Source: Nonomuraea wenchangensis (GTDB lineage: Bacteria > Actinomycetota > Actinomycetes > Streptosporangiales > Streptosporangiaceae). Taken from it: DNA of 64,000 nucleotides. The position numbers and the translations under genes were made by a program. The notes below the pieces were generated by a model, which searched no databases, was not told the DNA's origin, and saw only the letters and a list, made by a program, of their open reading frames with translations. Of this stretch, positions 17,295 to 24,940 are shown piece after piece; the first letter of the stretch is position 1; every line of letters begins with the position of its first letter. The DNA lies in contig NZ_FOHX01000010.1 in the NCBI RefSeq assembly GCF_900111685.1, positions 248,001 to 312,000 on the forward strand, given 5' to 3'.

Positions 17295-20021
17295 ATGACA
17301 ACGCCAGCGGAACGCTATGCGGCCTTCCGTCAGAAGCACGCCGACGACGGGGCCGCGCTCACATCGTTCCGAGGTCTCTACGACTTCGAGCTGGACGACT
17401 TCCAGCTCGACGCCTGCCGCGCCCTGGAGGCCGGTGACGGCGTCCTGGTGGCGGCGCCGACGGGGTCGGGCAAGACCGTCGTCGGCGAGTTCGCCGTCCA
17501 CCTGGCCCTGCAGCAGGGCATGAAGTGCTTCTACACCACCCCCATCAAGGCGCTGTCCAACCAGAAGTACAACGACCTGGTCAAGCGCTACGGCACCGCC
17601 AAGGTGGGCCTGCTGACCGGCGACAACAGCGTCAACGGCGAGGCCCCCATCGTGGTCATGACCACCGAGGTGCTGCGCAACATGCTCTACGCCGGGTCGG
17701 CCACGCTGGCCGGGCTCGGCTTCGCGGTGATGGACGAGGTCCACTACCTGGCCGACCGGTTCCGGGGCGCGGTGTGGGAGGAGGTCATCATCCACCTGCC
17801 GGAGTCGGTCCGGCTGGTGGCGCTGTCGGCGACGGTGAGCAACGCCGAGGAGTTCGGCGAGTGGCTGGGCGACGTGCGCGGCGACACCACGGTCATCGTC
17901 GACGAGCACCGTCCGGTGCCGCTGTGGCAGCACATGATGATCGGCAACCGCGTCTACGACCTGTTCGTCAACGACGACCTGACGCCGCGCATCAACCCCA
18001 CCCTGATGCGGGTGACCAGGGACGCCGAGCGGCTGATGGCGGGCCGGGGCAGGGGGCGCGGCTACGGCCGGCCGCAGCGGGCCCGGCCGCCGGACCGGGT
18101 GCAGGTGATCGAGAAGCTGGACTCCGAGGGGCTGCTGCCGGCGATCACGTTCATCTTCTCGCGGGCGGGCTGCCAGGCGGCGGTGCAGCAGTGCCTCTAC
18201 GCGGGCATCCGGCTCACCACCGACCGCGAGCGGCACGAGATCCGCCAGCTCGTCGACGAGCGCACCGCCCACCTGCCCGACGAGGACCTCGCGGTGCTGG
18301 GCTACCTGGAGTGGCGCGAGTGCCTGGAGCGGGGGCTCGCCGCGCACCACGCGGGCATGCTGCCGGCCTTCAAGGAGGTCGTGGAGGAGCTGTTCACGCG
18401 GGGGCTGGTCAAGGCGGTCTTCGCGACGGAGACGCTGGCGCTGGGCATCAACATGCCGGCCCGCAGCGTGGTGATCGAGAAGCTGGACAAGTGGAACGGC
18501 GAGACGCACGCCGACCTGACGCCGGGGGAGTACACCCAGCTCACCGGCCGGGCGGGGCGGCGCGGCATCGACGTCGAGGGCCACGCCGTGGTGCTGTGGC
18601 AGCCGGGCATGGACCCGCTGTCAGTGGCGGGGCTGGCTGGCACGCGGACCTATCCGCTGCGCTCCAGCTTCCAGCCGTCGTACAACATGGCGGTCAACCT
18701 GGTGGGGCAGTTCGGCCGCGAGCGGGCGCGCACGCTGCTGGAGGAGTCGTTCGCGCAGTTCCAGGCCGACCGGGCGGTGGTGGGGCTGGCCAAGCAGCTC
18801 CGCAAGCACGAGGACGCGCTGGAGGGCTACCAGGAGGCCATGACGTGCCACCTGGGCGACTTCCCCGAGTACGCCGCGCTGCGGCGGCGGCTGTCGGACC
18901 GGGAGGCCGAGCTGTCCAAGCAGCGCGGCGCGGCCCGGCGGGCGGCGGCCGTGCGGTCGCTGGAGGCGCTGCAGCCGGGCGACGTGATCCGGGTGCCCGG
19001 CGGCCGGCGGGCGGGGCTGGCGATCGTCCTGGACCCGGGCCGCAACCCGCGCGGGCAGGGCCCGAGCCCGCTGGTGCTGACGATCGGCAAGCAGGTCAAG
19101 AAGCTCGATCCGGCCGACTTCCCGGTGCCGGTCGAGCCGCTGGAGAAGCTGCGCATCCCGAAGAACTTCAACGGCCGTTCGCCGAAGGAACGCGCCAACC
19201 TGGTCTCCACGCTGCTGGCCAAGATCGGCGACCGCGACCTCGGCAAGCCGCCGCGCGTGCGTGACCACGCGGTGGAGGACGACGAGATCAACGAGCTGCG
19301 CCGGCGCATCCGGCAGCACCCGTGCCACGGCTGCGACGAGCGCGAGGACCACGCCCGCTGGGCCGAGCGCTACTACAAGCTGCTGCGCGAGACCGAGGGG
19401 CTGCGCCGCAGGGTGGAGGGCCGCTCGCACGTCATCTCGCGGACGTTCGACCGCATCTGCTCGGTGCTGGAGCAGCTCGGCTACCTCGACGGCGAGACCG
19501 TCACCGACGAGGGCCGCCGCCTCGGCCGCCTCTACACCGAGCTCGACCTGCTGACGGCCGAGAGCCTGCGCCAGGGCCTGTGGGAGGAGCTGGACCCGGC
19601 CGAGCTGGCGGCGTGCGTGTCGGCGCTGGTGTTCGAGTCGCGGGCGGCCGACGACGCGCGCCGGCCGAAGATCCCCGCCGGACGGGCCCAGGACGCGCTG
19701 ACGGCCATGCTGCGGCTGTGGGGGGAGCTGGAGGGCATCGAGTCCGACCACAAGCTGTCGACGCTGCGTGAGCCGGATCTGGGCTTCGCGTGGGCGGCGT
19801 TCCGGTGGACGAAGGGGCACACGCTGGACGCGGTGCTGATGGACGGCGTCAACGGCAACGAGCTGGCGGCCGGCGACTTCGTCCGGTGGATCAAGCAGCT
19901 CATGGACCTGCTGGGGCAGCTCCAGAACGCGGCGGCGCCGGGCAGCAGGATCCGGCAGACGGCGGGCAAGGCGGTCGACGCGATGCGGCGCGGAGTGGTG
20001 GCGTACTCGTCGCTGACCTGA
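17295..20021 (+). CDS. helY: HelY, Ski2-like DEAD/DEAH-box RNA helicase
   Basis: A 908-residue superfamily-2 helicase. RecA domain 1 has Walker A APTGSGKT, TTPIKALSNQKYNDL, the DEVH box (MDEVHYLADRFRG) and SATVSN; RecA domain 2 has LAAHHAGMLPAFKEVVEELF, FATETLALGINMPAR and QLTGRAGRRGID. The C-terminal half carries a HelY/Ski2 helical region with a CHGCDEREDH cysteine motif. TAGGCT at 17282-17287 ends seven bases before the ATG. Length matches the family. The role is RNA processing or decay by analogy. Confidence 0.95.
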   Translation: MTTPAERYAAFRQKHADDGAALTSFRGLYDFELDDFQLDACRALEAGDGVLVAAPTGSGKTVVGEFAVHLALQQGMKCFYTTPIKALSNQKYNDLVKRYGTAKVGLLTGDNSVNGEAPIVVMTTEVLRNMLYAGSATLAGLGFAVMDEVHYLADRFRGAVWEEVIIHLPESVRLVALSATVSNAEEFGEWLGDVRGDTTVIVDEHRPVPLWQHMMIGNRVYDLFVNDDLTPRINPTLMRVTRDAERLMAGRGRGRGYGRPQRARPPDRVQVIEKLDSEGLLPAITFIFSRAGCQAAVQQCLYAGIRLTTDRERHEIRQLVDERTAHLPDEDLAVLGYLEWRECLERGLAAHHAGMLPAFKEVVEELFTRGLVKAVFATETLALGINMPARSVVIEKLDKWNGETHADLTPGEYTQLTGRAGRRGIDVEGHAVVLWQPGMDPLSVAGLAGTRTYPLRSSFQPSYNMAVNLVGQFGRERARTLLEESFAQFQADRAVVGLAKQLRKHEDALEGYQEAMTCHLGDFPEYAALRRRLSDREAELSKQRGAARRAAAVRSLEALQPGDVIRVPGGRRAGLAIVLDPGRNPRGQGPSPLVLTIGKQVKKLDPADFPVPVEPLEKLRIPKNFNGRSPKERANLVSTLLAKIGDRDLGKPPRVRDHAVEDDEINELRRRIRQHPCHGCDEREDHARWAERYYKLLRETEGLRRRVEGRSHVISRTFDRICSVLEQLGYLDGETVTDEGRRLGRLYTELDLLTAESLRQGLWEELDPAELAACVSALVFESRAADDARRPKIPAGRAQDALTAMLRLWGELEGIESDHKLSTLREPDLGFAWAAFRWTKGHTLDAVLMDGVNGNELAAGDFVRWIKQLMDLLGQLQNAAAPGSRIRQTAGKAVDAMRRGVVAYSSLT

Positions 20022-20040
20022 CCCGCCGGGTGCGGCGGGT
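20021..20040 (+). terminator. Hairpin after helY
   Basis: ACCCGCC (20021-20027), 6-base loop, GGCGGGT (20034-20040), touching the helY stop codon. It lies between convergent genes and could serve both. Confidence 0.5.
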
Positions 20041-20060
20041 GGGGGCCGGCTCCCGGGCCC

Positions 20061-20249
20061 TCACTCGTCGCCGGAGGCGATGCCCGCGACGGCGAGCGCG
20101 AGCCCGAGCACGCCGGTGACGATCGAGGCCACTGTCAGCGCGCCGCCGTCGAACATCAGGTGGAGCAGGCCGAAGTCGCGGTCGAAGACGTGGACGGCGA
20201 CGAGGGCGCCGAAGCCCTGGATCATGAGGAGCACACCGAGGAACGTCAT
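20061..20249 (-). CDS. 62-residue two-TM membrane protein
   Basis: A small hydrophobic protein with two predicted membrane segments (about MTFLGVLLMIQGFGALVAVH and LTVASIVTGVLGLALAVAGI) joined by a loop FDRDFGLLHLMFDGG. Starts at 20249, 20258 and 20285 are all possible; 20249 is preferred because the membrane helix begins there and GGGA lies just upstream. No recognised family. It is convergent with helY. Confidence 0.6.
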   Translation of the reverse strand: MTFLGVLLMIQGFGALVAVHVFDRDFGLLHLMFDGGALTVASIVTGVLGLALAVAGIASGDE

Positions 20250-20285
20250 GCGTCCCATCGTGGCGGCCCGTGCGGGGCCGGCCAT

Positions 20286-20530
20286 CGGCCGAAAGTAGCG
20301 GGCGGGGCCGACTTGTGGCGATGTTCGGGAAGAATCGTTGGCGGCGGCGTGACGCTTCTTTGGTTCTTTTACTCGTTTGCGGCGGATTTAACAAGAACGA
20401 TGAAACGCCGTTCTTGGCGCGCTTTACTGGTCAAGCTTTCACCGTTTCGGCTGAAATGTCGTGATTTATGCGACTTGGGCGGGTAACGTCCGAATTGTCA
20501 AGTGTTCAGCCGTTCAACGGGGGAGGAATC
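20286..20530 (+). promoter_or_regulatory. AT-rich leader upstream of the Trp/Arg/Cys peptide gene
   Basis: A 245-base gap whose middle (20341-20460) is 62/120 G+C by hand count, far below the flanking genes. It contains an imperfect stem-loop AAGAACG (20393-20399)/CGTTCTT (20409-20415) and a possible -10, TAACGT (20484-20489), about 40 bases before the start. GGGGGAGG at 20518-20525 is the ribosome site of the peptide gene. Low G+C and structure suggest a regulated promoter and leader; the regulator is unknown. Confidence 0.55.
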
Positions 20531-20647
20531 ATGGCGAACACGCAGCTCACACACGTCGGGTATCAGCAGGGATGGGGCTGCCGGCGTCGCCACTGGCGCC
20601 GCCGCTGGGCCTGCGGCCGGCGTAGGTGGTGGGGCTGGGGGTGCTGA
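20531..20647 (+). CDS. 38-residue Trp/Arg/Cys-rich cationic peptide (candidate RiPP or peptide toxin precursor)
   Basis: ATG at 20531, stop TGA at 20645-20647, with a strong GGGGGAGG ribosome site. The N-terminal third (MANTQLTHVGYQQG) is neutral and leader-like. Residues 15-38 hold six Trp, nine Arg in three RRR triplets (18-20, 23-25, 30-32) and three Cys. Trp-X-Cys occurs three times: W15-C17, W26-C28 and W36-C38, the last being the C-terminus. There is no Lys, Asp or Glu. It is followed at once by a terminator-like hairpin and an ABC exporter. The composition suits a membrane-active or modified peptide; function is inference and no modifying enzyme is adjacent. Confidence 0.7.
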   Translation: MANTQLTHVGYQQGWGCRRRHWRRRWACGRRRWWGWGC

Positions 20648-20649
20648 CA

Positions 20650-22623
20650 GTGCATCGTGAGAGCCGGCGGCTCAGCCGCCGGCTCTCCTTTTCCGCCTCC
20701 GGCCGCGAACTCGCCCCGGCGGTCACCCTTCGCCGGACTTTTCGCGAGTTCTGGCCGGACACCCGCGGGCTGCGGCCGTTGTTCGCGGCCGGAGTGGTGT
20801 TCGCCGTCCTGGCCGCGCTGTGCGAGGTCGCCGCGATCCGCCTGTTCGGCCACATCACGGACGAGGTGCTCACCACCCGGAACCTGGAGGCATTCTGGGT
20901 CCCCGCGTTCAGCTGGCTGGGGCTCGCCACGGTCGCGGGGGCGGCGTCGTTCGCCGGTGCGTACATCACCGCCCTCGGCGCCGAACGATTCCTGCTGAGA
21001 CTCCGCGACCGCGTCTTCGGCCACCTGCAGACGCTCGCGCCCGACTACGCCGAGAAGCGGCGGCTCGGCGACCTCATGGCCCGGCTCACCGACGACGTCG
21101 AGGCCATCGAGGAGCTCGTCGGCTCCGGGCTGGTCAAGGCGATCACCACCGCCGCCAGCGTGGTGTTCTTCGCCGGGGCCGCGTTCCTCGTCCGCTGGGA
21201 CCTGGCGCTCGTCACGCTCGCCCTGATCCCGGCGTTCCTGGTGGTGTCGAAGCTGTTCGCGGCGAGGTTCCGCGTCGCGGCCGCGCGCGAGCGGCACAGC
21301 AACGGCGCCATGAACAGCGTCCTGGAGGAGGGGCTGGCCAACCAGCCGCTGGTGCAGGCGTACAACCGGCAGCGCGACGAGGCGCGCAGGCTGCACCGCG
21401 AGGGACGGACCTGGCTGCGCGCCAATCTGTCGCAGGCGTGGCTGTCCGGTCTGTACGGCCCGGTCGTGCAGGTGATCGAGACCGTCTGTCTGATCATCGT
21501 CCTCGGCGTCGGCGCCTGGGAGATCGCCGCCGGCCGGCTGACCATCGGCGGCCTGCTGGCCTTCGCCGCGTACCTGGCCCTGCTCTATCCGGCCGTCCAG
21601 GGGCTCGGCGAGCTGGCGCTCACCGTGTCGGAGGCGGCCGCCGGCTCCGACCGGATCATCGAGGTGCTGCGGGCCAGGCCCGCCGTCACCGACGCGCCCG
21701 CGGCCGTCGCCGCCGGTCAGGGCCGGGGCCGCGTGGAGTTCGACCGGGTCGGCTTCGCCTATCCGGGACGCGCCTCGCGGCCCGCGCTGCACGAGGTGTC
21801 CTTCGTCGCCGAACCAGGGGAGGTGCTGGTGATCACCGGGCCCAGCGGGGCGGGCAAGTCCACGCTGGCCAAGCTGCTGCTGCGCTTCTACGACCCGGAC
21901 GAGGGCCGCGTCCTGCTGGACGGCGCCGACGTCCGCGGCCTGACGCGCGAGTCGCTGCGCGAGAACGTCACCGTGCTGCACCAGGAGACGATGCTGTTCT
22001 CCGGGTCGGTACGCGACAACATCGCCTACGGGCGGCCCGCCGCCTCCATGGAGGAGATCATCCGGGCTGCGGAGACGGCCGGCGTGCACGACTTCGTCCA
22101 GGATCTGCCCCGCGGGTACGACACGCCGGTGGGGCAGCGCGGACGGCTGCTGTCCGGCGGGCAGCGGCAGCGCGTGGCGATCGCCAGGGCCGTCCTGCGT
22201 GACGCGCCGGTGCTGGTGCTCGACGAGCCCATGACCGGGCTCGACGAGGAGACGGCCGCGCAGGTCATGGCGCCGCTGGGGCGGCTCATGACCGGGCGGA
22301 CGACGATCCTCATCACGCACGACCTGCGGCAGGTGCCGTCGGGCGCGCGGGTGATCGGGCTGCGGCCGGTGCCGAGGCACGAGCGCATCCGGCTCAAGCG
22401 CGCCGGCGTCCCGCGCCTGGCCAGGGACCGGACCGGCGCGGGACACGGGGCCTCGCGCACCGGCCGCCAGGAGGCCGCCCACGCCGTGCGGTCGTCCGGG
22501 CCGGTGCCGGTGCCGTTGCCGCGCGAACCACCGGAACCACGCGGACCACGGGAACCACGCGAACCGCGAGAACCACGTGAACCGCTCGTGCCCGAACCGG
22601 GCGGCGTCGACGCCGGGCCGTGA
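20650..22623 (+). CDS. ABC exporter, fused membrane and ATPase domains, with Pro/Arg tail
   Basis: A half-transporter of 657 residues from the GTG at 20650 (two bases after the peptide stop; GTG 20641 and 20626 are also in frame). The membrane domain (about 35-330) is type-IV exporter-like, with the coupling-helix region LARLTDD/NQPLVQAYNRQRDE. The ATPase has Walker A GPSGAGKST, the Q-loop, signature LSGGQRQRVAIA, Walker B VLVLDEPMTGLD and the His switch ITHD. There is no C39 peptidase domain, so any leader removal must happen elsewhere. The final ~75 residues are Pro/Arg/Glu-rich with EPRGPREPREPREP repeats. The substrate is most simply the upstream peptide, by position. Confidence 0.88.
   Translation: MHRESRRLSRRLSFSASGRELAPAVTLRRTFREFWPDTRGLRPLFAAGVVFAVLAALCEVAAIRLFGHITDEVLTTRNLEAFWVPAFSWLGLATVAGAASFAGAYITALGAERFLLRLRDRVFGHLQTLAPDYAEKRRLGDLMARLTDDVEAIEELVGSGLVKAITTAASVVFFAGAAFLVRWDLALVTLALIPAFLVVSKLFAARFRVAAARERHSNGAMNSVLEEGLANQPLVQAYNRQRDEARRLHREGRTWLRANLSQAWLSGLYGPVVQVIETVCLIIVLGVGAWEIAAGRLTIGGLLAFAAYLALLYPAVQGLGELALTVSEAAAGSDRIIEVLRARPAVTDAPAAVAAGQGRGRVEFDRVGFAYPGRASRPALHEVSFVAEPGEVLVITGPSGAGKSTLAKLLLRFYDPDEGRVLLDGADVRGLTRESLRENVTVLHQETMLFSGSVRDNIAYGRPAASMEEIIRAAETAGVHDFVQDLPRGYDTPVGQRGRLLSGGQRQRVAIARAVLRDAPVLVLDEPMTGLDEETAAQVMAPLGRLMTGRTTILITHDLRQVPSGARVIGLRPVPRHERIRLKRAGVPRLARDRTGAGHGASRTGRQEAAHAVRSSGPVPVPLPREPPEPRGPREPREPREPREPLVPEPGGVDAGP
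20659..20692 (+). terminator. Perfect terminator-like hairpin at the peptide/exporter junction
   Basis: GAGAGCCGGCGGC (20659-20671), loop TCA, GCCGCCGGCTCTC (20675-20687), then CTTTTCC. A perfect 13-base stem with a short loop and T run, 11 bases after the peptide stop codon. It lies inside the first codons of the exporter, so partial termination would give much peptide mRNA and less exporter mRNA. Confidence 0.85.
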
Positions 22624-22642
22624 TCCGGTGGCGCCGTGCACG

Positions 22643-22673
22643 GAACACCCGTCCTTCCCGAGGGCGGGTGTTC
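22643..22673 (+). terminator. Terminator after the ABC exporter
   Basis: GAACACCCG (22643-22651) pairs with CGGGTGTTC (22665-22673) across a 13-base loop, 20 bases after the exporter stop. It separates the peptide/exporter unit from the TetR gene. Confidence 0.7.
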
Positions 22674-22759
22674 TCGTGTCATCGGGGCTGTATGTCCGGG
22701 AAGTCCGCCGGTAGAATCGGAGAGATCCCTCCGGTTGCCGGTGAAGGCGGGTGGAGCGC

Positions 22760-23341
22760 ATGGGCGACGATCACAGCACGGCCAGGCCGCTCCGCGCGGA
22801 CGCCCGCCGCAACAGGGAACGGGTGCTGCAGATCGCCCAGGAGGCCCTGGCCAGCGACGGCCTGACCATCTCCTTCGACGAGATCGCCCGCCGTGCCGGG
22901 TTCGGCGTCGGCACCGTCTACCGGCACTTCCCCACCAGGGAGGCGTTGTTCGAGGCGGTGCTGCTCGGCCGGATGGAACGGTTCGTGGCCGACGCGCGGG
23001 CGCTCGCCACCGCCGAGGACCCGGGCCGGGCGTTCTTCGGCTGGTTCCGTACGGTGGTCGAGCAGGCCTCGGTCAACCAGGCGCTGTGCGAGATGCTGGA
23101 GGGCGGCACGGTCCCCGCGTTCCGGCGCGGGACGACGCTGGAGGCCGACTTCGCCGCCGCGCTGGGCCGGCTGCTGCAACGCGCCCAGCGGGCCGGGGCG
23201 GTGCGCGGCGACCTCCGTACGGAGGACGTGCAGGACCTGCTGCGCGGCTGCCTCACCGCCGAGCGGCGGGCGCGGGCGAGGGGCGGGAAGGTCGCGATGG
23301 CCGAGGTGGTCTGCGACGGCATGCGCTCACATCCGCGCTGA
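22760..23341 (+). CDS. TetR-family transcription regulator
   Basis: A 193-residue repressor. Residues 14-65 are the TetR helix-turn-helix (RERVLQIAQEALASDGLTIS, FDEIARRAGFGVGTVYRHFPTREALFEAVL shortened here as FGVGTVYRHF). The C-terminal half is an all-helical ligand domain with ALCEMLEGGTVPAF. ATG 22760 is preferred; GTG 22751 adds three codons. It lies just after the peptide/exporter unit and may control it, but it has its own terminator-separated transcript and no clear operator was found. Confidence 0.85.
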   Translation: MGDDHSTARPLRADARRNRERVLQIAQEALASDGLTISFDEIARRAGFGVGTVYRHFPTREALFEAVLLGRMERFVADARALATAEDPGRAFFGWFRTVVEQASVNQALCEMLEGGTVPAFRRGTTLEADFAAALGRLLQRAQRAGAVRGDLRTEDVQDLLRGCLTAERRARARGGKVAMAEVVCDGMRSHPR

Positions 23342-23356
23342 GCCGTCGCGCCCCCT

Positions 23357-23410
23357 CAAGAGCCGTCGTGTCCTCCCAAGAGCCGTCGTGTCCTCTCAAG
23401 AGCCGTCGAG
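23357..23410. repeat. 20-base tandem repeat at the 3' end of the RNase gene
   Basis: CAAGAGCCGTCG recurs at 23357, 23377 and 23397 with TGTCCTC spacers, an exact 20-base period. The third copy contains the real stop of the minus-strand RNase (…DGS-stop); the other two duplicate that gene end beyond it. Confidence 0.85.
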
Positions 23411-24826
23411 GGCGAAGCGGACCTCGCGGGTGGCCGGATCGGCCTTGGTCAGGCGGACCGTGACCTGCGCGCCGAGCGGCAGCGTGCCGTCGCAGCGGGC
23501 GATCACCGCGGGCTCGACGAGCTGGACCTGCCCGCCGCCGCGCCGCTCGTCCACGTCGATCACCACCGCCTCGAACGCCTCCCCGACCCGCCCCCGCAGC
23601 AGGAACGCCTCCACCAGGTCCACGCACGCCCGGTCCACCGCCGAAGCGCGCCGCCCGGACACGGCCATCAGCTCCGGCAGCCCGGAAAGACCCGCCCGCA
23701 CGTCGGCGGGCACCGGCTCACCGGCCGCGACCGCCAGGCACACCTCGGTCGCGTACCTGTCGACCAGCCGCCGCAGCGGGGCCGTGACGTGCGCGTACGG
23801 CGCCGCGACCGCCGCGTGCCCCGCCTCCTTCGGCGGCGCCCCGTCGAACGCCTCGTAGCCGGAGCCCCGCAGCAGGACCCGCGACTCGTGCAGGAACGCC
23901 GCCTGCCGCGGGTTCTTCGGATCCAGGCCGTGCACCACCTCGCCGTAGCCGGCGCCGTCCGGCCACGGCACGCCCAGCGCCCCCGCCACCAGGCGGACCT
24001 TGGCCAGGTCGTCCGGCCGGGAGGCGGGCAGCACACGCAGGATGCCGATCTCGGCGTCGAGCATCATCGCCGCCGCGGCCATGCCGGTGAGCAGCGAGAT
24101 CTGCGCGTTCCACGCCTCGGCCGGCAGCGGCACGCGGTACTCCAGCCGGTAACCGTCGCCGGTGGGCACGACCTCCTGCTCGGGCGTCGGGAGGGTGACG
24201 CCGCCGCGCTCGCGTTCCAGTGCCAGCCGCAGCCGTCCGATCTCGGCCAGCAGCCCGAGCACGCCGTCGGCGGTGCCGGTGTCGACGGCGGCCTGCACGT
24301 ACGCGTAGTCGAGGCGTTCGCGGCTGCGGACCAGGGCGCGCTGCACGTCGGCGCCGATCGTCCGGCCGTCGGCGTCGAGGTCGATCCGCCACACGGCGGC
24401 CGGGCGCGGCAGGCCGGGCAGCAGGCTGGCCGCGTCCTCGGACAGGACCTTGGGATGCAGCGGGATCTTGCCCTGCGGCATGTAGACCGTCTCGCCCCTG
24501 GCCCGGGCCTCGGCGTCGATGATCCCGCCCGGGCGGACGAACGCGCCCACGTCGGCGACGGCGTACCAGACCCGGTAGCCGGCGTGCAGCCGTTCCAGGT
24601 GGAGTGCCTGGTCGAGGTCCATGGAGCCGGGCGGGTCGATGGTGACGAACGGCAGGTCGGTGAGATCCTTGCCGCTGAGCCGCGGCACCTGCGCCACCCA
24701 CGCCGCCTCGTCCAGCACGACGGGCGGGAAGCCGGCGGGCAGCGCCAGCTCGCGCCCGATGCGGTCGAACCCGTCCTCCAGCTTCAGGGGGATCTCTTCT
24801 GGAACCTGAATCATCGACACGCGCAC
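23396..24826 (-). CDS. RNB-domain exoribonuclease (RNase II/R family)
   Basis: A 476-residue 3'-5' exoribonuclease. The RNB catalytic motif FVTIDPPGSMDLDQALHLER holds the metal-binding aspartates, followed by YRVWYAVADVGAFVRPGG, MPQGKIPLHPKVLSEDAASL and AHVTAPLRRLVDRYATEVCL. A C-terminal S1-like OB fold (VQLVEPAVIARCDGTLPLGA) closes the protein. It lacks the N-terminal cold-shock domains of RNase R, giving the short actinobacterial form. Start is uncertain: GTG 24826, GTG 24820 or ATG 24814 lie within 12 bases. Confidence 0.9.
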   Translation of the reverse strand: MRVSMIQVPEEIPLKLEDGFDRIGRELALPAGFPPVVLDEAAWVAQVPRLSGKDLTDLPFVTIDPPGSMDLDQALHLERLHAGYRVWYAVADVGAFVRPGGIIDAEARARGETVYMPQGKIPLHPKVLSEDAASLLPGLPRPAAVWRIDLDADGRTIGADVQRALVRSRERLDYAYVQAAVDTGTADGVLGLLAEIGRLRLALERERGGVTLPTPEQEVVPTGDGYRLEYRVPLPAEAWNAQISLLTGMAAAAMMLDAEIGILRVLPASRPDDLAKVRLVAGALGVPWPDGAGYGEVVHGLDPKNPRQAAFLHESRVLLRGSGYEAFDGAPPKEAGHAAVAAPYAHVTAPLRRLVDRYATEVCLAVAAGEPVPADVRAGLSGLPELMAVSGRRASAVDRACVDLVEAFLLRGRVGEAFEAVVIDVDERRGGGQVQLVEPAVIARCDGTLPLGAQVTVRLTKADPATREVRFALDGS

Positions 24827-24940
24827 AACCTATCGGGGCGTTTTAAGGAGGGTCAGTCAGGGGTTTTTATGAAATTCCCGCTTTTGACGTGATCGCTCAC
24901 ATTACGCTGCTGCCCCGGTAGGTACGAGGGGGAGCACAAC

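Noticed and set aside
20321-20464. A possible 47-codon gene beginning MFGKNRWRRRD just upstream of the peptide gene
   Set aside because: No ribosome site, codon use unlike the genome and it covers the stem-loop; treated as leader, although the RWRRR similarity to the peptide is worth remembering.
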